A DNA stretch of 64,000 nucleotides. Source: Hyposmocoma kahamanoa. Its lineage: Eukaryota > Arthropoda > Insecta > Lepidoptera > Cosmopterigidae. A program made the position numbers and the translations under genes. The notes beneath the pieces were generated by a model. That model ran no database searches and was not told the origin of the DNA. It saw nothing but the letters and a program-made list of their open reading frames with translations. This document shows, piece after piece, positions 59,901-64,000 of the stretch (positions within the stretch are counted from its first letter, which is position 1; the number at the start of each line of letters is the position of its first letter). Location: positions 3,974,439 through 4,038,438 of the forward strand of contig NW_020654748.1 of the NCBI RefSeq assembly GCF_003589595.1, given 5' to 3'.

Positions 59901-62367
59901 CAAAACAAACGGAATCACATTTCATCGGTAATAGCAAAGCTCAAGTTAAACTGGTCGATTCGAAATGAAACAGTTGACGACACCCGTCAATTGTTTCCAA
60001 TTCAGGTTGGCCAATCGGAGCGCAGTTGTCACCGTAATGATTTGGCAGAATAGTTTTTTCAAACAAATTAAATGACATTTCGTCTCTGTTTTTTGTTATA
60101 TACTCGATGATGGATAGCCACTGACAAGTCACTATTAATAAAAACTTTTAGTAGAATATCGACACAACTGAGATGTTTTAAAATTAGCAGATTCGAGGCC
60201 CTGGTTACAAACTACGAAATTCCTTGTACTATGAGTACCAGAGAAAGGAAATGAACTCTGGAGCACTGCTTAGAATAACAAGATCAGAACAAATTTAGAA
60301 AAGTTATCTACTGCCCAAGGTTTTAGCCGTAAGACTATCGTGGTTGTTATTTATGTCGCGGCGACACGTCAGCCTGTTGCAGTTATAACTGCGACAATCC
60401 GATTTCCTGGCTGTAGTCGCATTACCGAGAACGTGCCATTTGAATAATTCTTTAAAAACTTACATACGATTAACTTCTCTTTACTGAGAACTGTAAAAGA
60501 ATTATTAAAAATTTGACTTTATGCTTCTATATACATTAAGTATTTACTATGTGACTAAAAATAATGCCCAAGAGAAATAGTATAGGTAGAAGACGTGAGT
60601 CTTGGGTGCATTCATCAAAACTTAGCATATCCTTATTAAAAAAAAACGACGACGGCAGTACTTCCCTGAACGAACTCTTTAACAAGGAGTTCTACTACTA
60701 CTGAACCTTGTAGCAGTAGAACTCATGATCTTAAAAGCAAAAATACGAATAAAAAATTAGATTTTTCTTCTATTAAAAACACTCGGTTACCAAAATTAAA
60801 ACCCGATAAAGACATGATTGCCTGTTTATGCACTTAGGTATGGTAAAAATTTATACTCAATTGACATTTCTGCGGAATGGACTGGAAGCGCATTTTTGTA
60901 ACCATAGCATAAAGAGCTTTATATCAATTGTGTAACGTAAAAACTTGAAACGAGCCGAAAAACAGAGTTCGAAATAATTGAATATTGTTTTTATTATATT
61001 ATTGTAGACCCATTGACTTACAATTATATGGACGTCGGGTCCGCGCTAAAAAGTGTCCGCACTTGTAAGGCGCTAAAATCGTATACAGAGCGCGACACTC
61101 CGCTTTAGTCTTCATTTGTTCTACTGACAGCGCGATACTGCGATGACATTACAATTTAAATTTCGAATAGGTTGACTTGGGACATTTTTTTCGTGGTTTT
61201 TGTATTAGACCCGTCGTCCATTTATTTGTAAGTCAATGTGTAGACCTGCGCTAGAGAAACCCTACATCGCGGGTGCCGTGGACACACATACAGGCAACCA
61301 TAAATTACCCCCAAACTCACGAGATAAATAATTGTAGGCCACACAAATGTTTCGCCCGGCCCAGGTATCCGGGACCTCTGCATGGCAGATCCCAGACCAG
61401 TACGGTAACTTATACTCTATCTAGAATCCAAGACATTTTTTTTTATTTGTTGCATGACCTGGATACAAAGTCCTTCAGTCGAAAGCATTTTAACTATAAC
61501 AACAACAAAAAAGAGAGATTTTTTTATCAGCTCTTAATTTAATATGTTACCTACCGCACAAGCAAAACCACGCGCCATTACTATTACATTGATGCTTGGT
61601 GAAAACTTTGACATATCATGACATTTCTTTGTTTACAAAAAAATCCTTGAATTCTAGGTTAGAGTATAGTATGATGCATCAGTATGTTACACCATTAAAA
61701 TAAAATTCATTATGCTATGTACAAGTTCGTTACAGGAATTCTAAAGTTAATTATCAGCAGCAGTAGAGCTTTTTGTGAAAGAGTTCGTCCAGGGAAGTAG
61801 GTACTGCCACCTCGCCTATTTCTGCCGCCAAGCAGTAATGTCAGGATTATTGTGGGTTTCTTCCGGTTTTGAAATGAAATTTGAAAGGAAAAAACAGGCA
61901 CATGGGATTTGTCAACTTATGTCTCAGGGTGTCGGGCGCGGAGGCAGTGCCCCTCAGACTTTTGCGATGTAAAACTCTGAGTGGCAGTGCAACTGTTATG
62001 GACAGGCGTGTAGCTTACCATCAGGCGCAAGACTACTTTTTCGTTCCGTCACTTGATTTAAAAAAAAAATCGCTTAATTGCCGATTCGCTTTCATTCCGC
62101 GCGATGTAAATTAAGTATTATATTGAATAAATAGAGCAATTATTAGAGATTTAGTGAATAATTTACTTTCGTCAATGGGCGTAGTTGAAAGGTAAACTAA
62201 CCTGCAAGTCGTTGTTGCGCATGTATTTTGATTTCTGATAGGGTTATCGGGCTGTCAGTAGCAGACTCCAAATCAATGTCTACGGCGACACGCCGTTCGA
62301 GTAAGTGCATTTGCTTGGCAAGGATTAACAAAATCATTTTTATTGTATTGAAATTTACTCTACTGCC
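37391..62367 (-). CDS. DUF4795-type coiled-coil protein, paralogue of gene A (gene B, 5' exon missing)
   Basis: Exons 5' to 3': 62202-62367, 57308-57681, 55467-55579, 55334-55375, 52940-53046, 52211-52323, 50622-50724, 48421-48533, 45795-45995, 40306-40763, 38364-38457 and 37391-37465. Every junction keeps frame, giving 652 residues to a TAA at 37391. The first exon, by analogy a short exon with the ATG, was not found and may lie beyond 64000. It starts [20 protein letters not shown] (compare gene A), continues as coiled coil ([38 protein letters not shown]) and ends with a shortened DUF4795 core ([26 protein letters not shown]). The 42-, 107-, 113- and 201-nt exons, plus one further pair of equal phase, match gene A. 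Introns total about 23 kb and carry many elements. Confidence 0.78.
37493..37975 (-). mobile_element. P-like element, internally deleted, with THAP remnant
   Basis: The ends are TATAACCAGAAACAGAGACG and the inverse TCGTCACTATTTCTGGTTATA. On the minus strand near 37690-37775 is [14 protein letters not shown] followed by [10 protein letters not shown]. The C-x4-C spacing and the NGITFHR phrase are those of a THAP zinc-finger start, the DNA-binding part of P-type transposases. The catalytic region is gone. A second copy is at 59632. Confidence 0.7.
38103..38225 (+). repeat. Dispersed repeat DR3, copy
   Basis: Matches 15408-15545 (CCTCAGTACTGGTCCCATTTA, GGGTGGCAAACT, GATTTCAATAAAACTTT). It lies in the last intron of gene B, between the P-like element and exon 38364. 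Confidence 0.55.
38364..38457 (-). CDS. Gene B penultimate exon (CGG motif)
   Basis: Acceptor TATTTTACAG, donor GAAAAG/GTACAC. It encodes [18 protein letters not shown] and RLIVKPLEK, matching TKVCTRYCGGSHTKMNN in gene A exon 16. It is too short and motif-poor for standard open-frame screens. Relative to gene A it lacks the TGTDGK ending. Confidence 0.8.
38771..40282 (-). mobile_element. Mariner element with intact TIRs and a nested SINE
   Basis: The ends CATGGGGCGCACTATAAGTT and its exact inverse are flanked by TA (38769-38770 and 40283-40284). A decayed transposase lies on the minus strand from about 39890 down to 38830: [49 protein letters not shown] with a stop just upstream, then HHDN and [13 protein letters not shown], which are parts of the D,D34D catalytic triad. 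Stops and shifts make it inactive. A SINE sits in its 5' region (39923-40125). Intronic in gene B. Confidence 0.88.
39923..40140 (+). mobile_element. tRNA-derived SINE
   Basis: The head TGGCCGAACGGTTACCAGGC carries a polymerase III A-box-like string, and GGTTCGAGTCCCGG is a B-box. The body has TTTCTCTCGTGAGTTTGGG, GTGTCCATGGCACCCGCGAT and an A-rich end at 40128-40137. The head would fold only partly as a tRNA, and three other copies in the window share the body. It lies inside the mariner element, so it inserted later. Confidence 0.85.
40306..40763 (-). CDS. Gene B exon with degraded cysteine motif
   Basis: Acceptor AAAATTTTCAG, donor CTAAG/GTATGC. It encodes [20 protein letters not shown], then [11 protein letters not shown] where gene A has CLSC, and ends VLHPIDLR where gene A ends SHPKELR. 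Reading straight through the donor gives a stop only inside the mariner end 23 bp further on, so the spliced form is preferred. Confidence 0.85.
40914..41010 (+). mobile_element. Palindromic MITE family M2, right half
   Basis: Starts GGGCCCGAAATATTGG and continues through CAAATATACGCG to TTTCATTTCCTATGTATAA, matching the right half of the full copy at 52404-52600. The left half is missing. Confidence 0.6.
41250..41385. repeat. Extra inverted repeat at the DIRS left end
   Basis: AACCAATAAAACTTACCTATT (41069-41092) is inverted at about 41302-41326, and AATATCCGGAATCCATCTTGA occurs twice (41095 and 41349). The left end is thus a rearranged composite of terminal sequence, unlike the simple right end. 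Confidence 0.6.
41700..42396 (-). pseudogene. DIRS tyrosine recombinase, truncated
   Basis: The N-terminal part is [20 protein letters not shown]. After a frame change, [14 protein letters not shown] has the first catalytic Arg, and after a stop [20 protein letters not shown] has the box II-type Arg region. The part that should carry the tyrosine is missing: the frame ends in a stop soon after. Confidence 0.7.
42972..43316 (-). pseudogene. DIRS RNase H region
   Basis: Contains [30 protein letters not shown] and [16 protein letters not shown], the Asp, Glu and Asp-region blocks of DIRS-type RNase H. It is joined upstream to the reverse transcriptase through a frame change. Confidence 0.75.
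43335..44146 (-). pseudogene. DIRS reverse transcriptase (frameshifted)
   Basis: The 5' part reads [20 protein letters not shown] and [20 protein letters not shown], the finger and palm start with the first catalytic Asp ([10 protein letters not shown]). In a second frame near 43710-43750 is [12 protein letters not shown], holding the YxDD-type active site. At least one frameshift separates the two. Confidence 0.8.
46335..47218. mobile_element. TIR transposon family T1, copy 2 (without insertion)
   Basis: Corresponds to 1255-1520 joined directly to 2928-3542. Shared strings include CATATTCGTACCATGA, AAGTAATGTATTATTGCTAA, CATTTTCATGAAGAAAAATAA and AGTCACGTTGTGAATTCGG. The right end TTGTGGTAGGCCC is inverted to the left end. 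It has no ORF. It reveals the empty site of the pogo-like insertion in copy 1. Confidence 0.75.
47222..47490 (-). repeat. DR1 repeat, near-complete copy
   Basis: Reverse orientation: ACTGCCACTTTACATATTTC, AACAGTAATGTGAGCG, CTTGTCAACTTATGTCTCAGG, GCGATTTAAAGCTCTGAG. It directly follows the T1 element. Confidence 0.7.
47591..48356 (+). mobile_element. RTE-like LINE, 3' end with ATG/GAT-repeat tail
   Basis: The plus strand encodes a reverse-transcriptase C-terminal part: [69 protein letters not shown], then [16 protein letters not shown] and [30 protein letters not shown] microsatellite tail follows, as is usual for RTE-type elements. A frameshift near 47780 and a stop near 48168 disable it. 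It lies in a gene B intron. Confidence 0.85.
48421..53046 (-). CDS. Gene B exons 52940-53046, 52211-52323, 50622-50724, 48421-48533
   Basis: Four successive coiled-coil exons. Phrases: [80 protein letters not shown]. The first, second and third align with gene A exons encoding CINELSTEIYTRVNNEIEEI, RTVHESQGAYKRVEELGSVV and FREQLTQMQMDLEAGLEEVS. A 400-N assembly gap falls in the intron between the second and third. Confidence 0.8.
48658..48990. repeat. Interspersed element, inverted copy of 12330-12725
   Basis: TACTGTTGGGTAATTT at the left and CAAATGTGGAAAAAAATATA with TATCCGGAAAAA at the right are the complements of the right and left ends of the element at 12330-12725. Confidence 0.45.
49030..49250 (+). 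repeat. Dispersed repeat DR2, copy
   Basis: Shares GGGAGACTTAAAGTTTCTACGAA, TTTAAGCATAAAAAATTAG and TAGCACTTTTGACGTAT with 3590-3800 and 13180-13290. No coding content. Confidence 0.5.
49290..49495 (+). mobile_element. tRNA-derived SINE
   Basis: The head CTGCCTCCGTGGCCGAACGG and B-box-like GGTTCAATTCTCGG are followed by the same body as at 39923. The B-box has drifted from the consensus, so this copy is older. Confidence 0.8.
50903..50945. repeat. Compound microsatellite (TA)n(TC)n
   Basis: About 18 TA units interrupted once by a C, then five TC units. It lies just before the 400-N gap, and the flanking repeat probably contributed to the assembly break. Confidence 0.9.
51039..51438. other. 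Assembly gap (400 N)
   Basis: An exact run of 400 N. It lies in a gene B intron between exons 52211-52323 and 50622-50724. Both neighbouring exons join in phase, so no coding sequence needs to be hidden here. Confidence 0.95.
52404..52600. mobile_element. Palindromic MITE family M2, complete copy
   Basis: Left arm GGAAAGAAACTATTTTTCCGG, AAATCGCGTATATTTGTTTT and GGGCCCTTTACA pair with the right arm. The centre is GTCAACCGTGACCATGGGACC. The tail TGTGTAACAATCGCGAAAACC lies outside the palindrome and is shared by all copies, so the element extends beyond the arms. Confidence 0.75.
53320..53492. mobile_element. Palindromic MITE family M3
   Basis: Left arm TATCACCAATATCAGGTTTC, CACGGCATGACTTC and TTTTTATTTTC, and the inverted right arm. 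The centre, CTCCATGGTCACGGGTTGAC, resembles that of family M2 although the arms are unrelated. Confidence 0.7.
53690..54125 (-). mobile_element. LINE reverse-transcriptase tail and 3' UTR
   Basis: The minus strand reads [20 protein letters not shown], then [38 protein letters not shown] and a stop after DDKNPW. This is the C-terminal tail of a jockey/CR1-type reverse transcriptase, followed by the 3' UTR also found at 478-645. The tail looks intact but nothing upstream is left; short tandem repeats of TGTCACTAC-TTCTGT occur at 54118-54180. Confidence 0.75.
54190..55330. other. Gene B intron, nothing recognised
   Basis: Apart from chance open frames, no coding, RNA or paired repeat sequence was seen between the LINE tail and the 42-nt exon. 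Confidence 0.3.
55334..55375 (-). CDS. Gene B 42-nt exon
   Basis: Acceptor TCACTATTCAG, donor CCGAAG/GTAAAAC. It encodes [12 protein letters not shown] between phase-2 junctions on both sides. Too short for open-frame detection, it was found by phase matching with its neighbours, and the equal-length counterpart in gene A supports it. Confidence 0.75.
55901..57214. mobile_element. Long-TIR DNA element rich in GTGGCGC motifs
   Basis: CACCAATTTCTTATTGTGTACC at the left is exactly inverted at the right, and similarity continues for about 200 bp through GCCGCTACGACTGCGGTC. Within the ends, CAGTGGCGC or its complement occurs repeatedly (near 56113, 56893, 56921, 56990 and 57085), as in subterminal transposase-binding repeats. 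A small palindromic insert (GCGCCTTCAAATTAGACG) interrupts the left arm near 55937-56000. No transposase was recognised. Confidence 0.7.
57308..57681 (-). CDS. Gene B coiled-coil exon
   Basis: Acceptor TCCTGAAG and donor AAG/GTAAAA. It encodes [20 protein letters not shown] and later [20 protein letters not shown]. The pattern LSxRLxxxExAxxNxxxxL matches LKLSARLEATEKAIENITEML in gene A exon 33149-33411. Confidence 0.8.
57700..58400. other. Gene B intron, nothing recognised
   Basis: No coding exon, RNA or paired repeat. The GCTAGGCACAGGCCTTCCCTC string near 57890 looks like part of a dispersed insect repeat, but no second copy is in the window. Confidence 0.3.
58412..58745 (+). mobile_element. 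RTE-like LINE 3' end, second copy
   Basis: The plus strand reads [16 protein letters not shown], then [40 protein letters not shown] and [10 protein letters not shown]. It is homologous to 48030-48330 but clearly diverged, and it lacks the GAT-repeat tail. Two frame shifts are visible. Confidence 0.8.
58890..59010 (-). repeat. Dispersed repeat DR2, inverted copy
   Basis: In reverse it shows TTAAGCATAAATAAATC and CTCTCCTATTTAAGC, the complements of strings at 3660-3700 and 13250-13280. Confidence 0.45.
59400..59535 (-). repeat. Dispersed repeat DR3, inverted copy
   Basis: Reverse complement of the family at 15408 and 38103: TTTTATTAAAATCGGTTAGG, CCACCCTTAGAGGTGG, AAATTTAAATGGGGCCACTCC. Confidence 0.55.
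59632..60101 (+). mobile_element. P-like element, internally deleted, with THAP remnant (copy 2)
   Basis: Ends ATATAACCAGAAATAGAGACG and the inverse. The plus strand near 59848-59930 reads [20 protein letters not shown] and NGITFHR followed by a stop. It is about 470 bp and aligns, inverted, over most of its length with the copy at 37493. Both copies share the same deletion, so the family spreads as a non-autonomous form. Confidence 0.7.
60102..60645. other. Gene B intron, nothing recognised
   Basis: No coding or RNA feature was seen between the P-like element and the DR1 fragment. Confidence 0.3.
60650..60725 (+). repeat. DR1 repeat, 3' fragment
   Basis: Only the end of the family is present: GGCAGTACTTCCCTGAACGAACTC and AAGGAGTTCTACTACTACTG. 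Confidence 0.6.
61205..61420 (-). mobile_element. tRNA-derived SINE, inverted copy
   Basis: In reverse: ATGCAGAGGTCCCGGATACC, GGCCTACAATTATTTATCTCG, TGTGTCCACGGCACCCGCGA. It ends in the string GACGACGGGTCTAATAC, which also occurs at about 59533 outside this SINE. Confidence 0.75.
61755..62065 (-). repeat. DR1 repeat, near-complete copy
   Basis: Reverse orientation, from AGAGCTTTTTGTGAAAGAGTTC to TTTCGTTCCGTCACTTGATTT, with both ends of the family present. With the copies at 3943 and 23907 this gives the best view of the consensus. Confidence 0.7.
62202..62367 (-). CDS. Gene B second exon (first visible)
   Basis: Acceptor TTATTTGCAG, donor GCAG/GTTAGT. Encodes [20 protein letters not shown] and [17 protein letters not shown]. 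The first 30 residues match the family's N-terminal helix and gene A exon 2. It must be preceded by a small phase-0 start exon. Confidence 0.8.
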
Positions 62368-62461
62368 CTGCAAATAATAAATGACGCATAATAATATTAT
62401 TTATTCAGTGAAAAATGTACACTATTACAGTGCTAAACTGAAAAACTTAAATACTGTACAA

Positions 62462-62735
62462 TTTATTATTATTTTACTTTCGCCTTGGAAAGGTCGAAGT
62501 TATAGAGTTCGGGAAATAAGTCCACAGGCAGGGAATTCCACTCCCTAGCCGCTTGCCATGTAAATGTGGAAGCGATACGTTTCGTGCAAATCCTGGGAAT
62601 ATTCATAACATAAGGGTGGAACCTCAGCCCACGTATAGTCCCCCGATGATGGAAAGGGGAAGACATAGCCTGACATAGCCTGTGCGTGCGTGCCTGCGTG
62701 CGTGCGTGCATGCGAGCGTGCGAGCGTGCGTTTTT
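62462..62735 (-). mobile_element. LINE tail remnant and adjacent TGCG microsatellite
   Basis: The minus strand reads LRFHPYVMNIPRICTKRIAS and then TWQAAREWNSLPVDLFPELY, the common R-xWNSLP-x-LFP tail of insect LINE reverse transcriptases, still in one frame. At 62681-62735 there is a (TGCG)n-like run on the plus strand. It lies upstream of the first visible gene B exon. Confidence 0.7.
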
Positions 62736-62739
62736 ATAT

Positions 62740-64000
62740 TGTCTATTAACAGTTTAGTTTTATATCGAAATTCTAAATTTAAATGTACTTGTCTTTGGCG
62801 CCTTTTTCCTCACTCCTCAATAACACCTACCCGAGCCCTTTTGATATGTAGATAATTTGGAACAACCCTTTCCCACCATTGATCATCATTAACAGGAGTG
62901 TAACAAATTTATTAAATATTTGAATATTAATTATTATGGAACAATGTATTATGTTCATCACATATCTACATTCAAGCAAAGCATAAAGAATGGTTGCTTA
63001 ATGAAAAGAACGGTTGTCCAAACAACTGTTCTTTGAAGGAGAATCTATTGCGTCAATAGAAAAAAGAAAAAAAAGGAAAATAAAATTATAACAAAAACTA
63101 ATAATTTTGAGTTGTATATACTTTAAATTAATTTAACATTCATTGTCTGCCTGTTCTTTTCTATGTAAATAGTAAAAAGGTTTTTACACACTCAGTAACA
63201 TAGACAACGTTTGTAGTATTTGAAATTTCTACAGAAAGTGTTTGATTTCAGTCATTATAAAATTTGAAAAGGGGCTCGTACCTGGTGAAGCCAGAAAATC
63301 AGCAAATTGCCGAGCGTATACTTTTACTTCGATACAGTTTTATGCTATTATTTTAAGTGTCATATTCATCGTGTTAAAGAATAATGTATTTTATGTTGAT
63401 GTTTTATCAACTTGGATTATAATTCAACTTCTATACAGTCTAACACGGTCGGATGATATTTGAAATCGTCATAATTACTATTGTAGTAAAATCATCTTCA
63501 CTCTAAAGAGTATTAAATTTAAGCTAAAAATATTCCTCATTCTCTATACAAAATGCAGGCAATTTGACATTTAAAATTGCTTTTTTAAAGGTTGATTTTT
63601 ATCATGCCACAGTTTCGGTGAAATAGTGAAAAACTAGATAGAGTGATGCCACACGACGCGCTGCGTCAGCTTTGCGACGACGACGCCTGTACGGCTAGCT
63701 CGACAGGGGGGGACTAGCGCGAGAGCGACATAAAGCTTTATGTCGCTTTGGCTCAAGTTGCGCCCGCGTGCTAGCTCTACTGAGCGATAAGCGTCACCGC
63801 GTTTTACTATATATAAATTATAAGTACATGCCACATGGTGAGTTGAAACGGCGCACTGCAACGGAACGCGTGCGCATCGGATAAGGGGCCAAGAGACAAC
63901 GCTTGAAGGGGCGCGGTGTGTGTAACTATTTGTTTACTGTAACAGACTGGGGTGATATGTACTATTTACGAGACCCGGACCTAGTTTTAGATTTGTTTTA
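62740..64000. other. Upstream of gene B, nothing firmly recognised
   Basis: The missing start exon of gene B could lie here or beyond the window. I checked minus-strand ATG-to-donor stretches and found none of the right phase with family-like residues. From 63640 to 63930 the sequence is unusually G+C-rich, with a palindrome AGCGACATAAAGCTTTATGTCGCT. Confidence 0.35.

Noticed and set aside
63260..63320. Possible start exon of gene B ending at donor GTACGAG
   Set aside because: The reading frame with family-like residues (FADFLASP) ends in the wrong phase and has no ATG; the phase-0 frame has a stop and no ATG.

Overview
This is an A+T-rich animal nuclear window: spliced genes with GT-AG introns, dense interspersed repeats, and two runs of N (1954-1963 and 51039-51438). 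The repeat types (tRNA-derived SINEs, R1-like and RTE-like LINE tails, mariner, P-like and hAT-like DNA elements) and the protein homologies suggest an insect, most likely a moth or butterfly. The species cannot be named from the sequence.

Three protein-coding genes can be supported, all on the minus strand. (1) EIF2B3, the gamma subunit of translation factor eIF2B, runs from about 24.49 kb down to 18.22 kb. Three coding exons are visible and the last one was not found. (2) A complete 18-exon gene at 34.89-26.82 kb ('gene A') encodes a coiled-coil protein of about 1048 residues. It resembles the DUF4795 family (vertebrate QRICH2 and C16orf96). (3) Immediately upstream in the direction of transcription, 62.37-37.39 kb holds a second member ('gene B'). 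I assembled 12 exons by hand and only the first exon is missing. Most exon pairs have the same intron phase, and five middle pairs have identical lengths, so A and B are diverged tandem duplicates.

Much of the remaining sequence is mobile DNA. 0-6.7 kb: LINE tails and a nested insertion in which a pogo-like element lies in a TIR transposon, which lies in a dispersed repeat. 7.3-8.0 kb: R1-like LINE 3' end. 10.5-11.3 kb: hAT-type MITE with a perfect 8-bp target duplication inside a dispersed repeat. 14.7-15.2 kb: another LINE tail. 16.8-17.4 kb: two adjacent MITEs. 24.6-26.8 kb: a possible TIR element between EIF2B3 and gene A. 35.4-36.7 kb: a diverged tandem array of about 125-bp units between genes A and B. 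37.5-60.1 kb, mostly introns of gene B: two P-like deletion derivatives with THAP remnants, a mariner with intact TIRs containing a SINE, a defective DIRS-like tyrosine-recombinase retrotransposon, RTE-like LINE ends and palindromic MITEs. Several insertions lie within about 30 nt of splice sites of genes A and B.

The most useful results are the previously hidden gene B with its compensating exons, the splice-site-proximal insertions, and the nested pogo-like element whose interior carries about ten copies of a GTTAAT-N4-R-CCCC motif.
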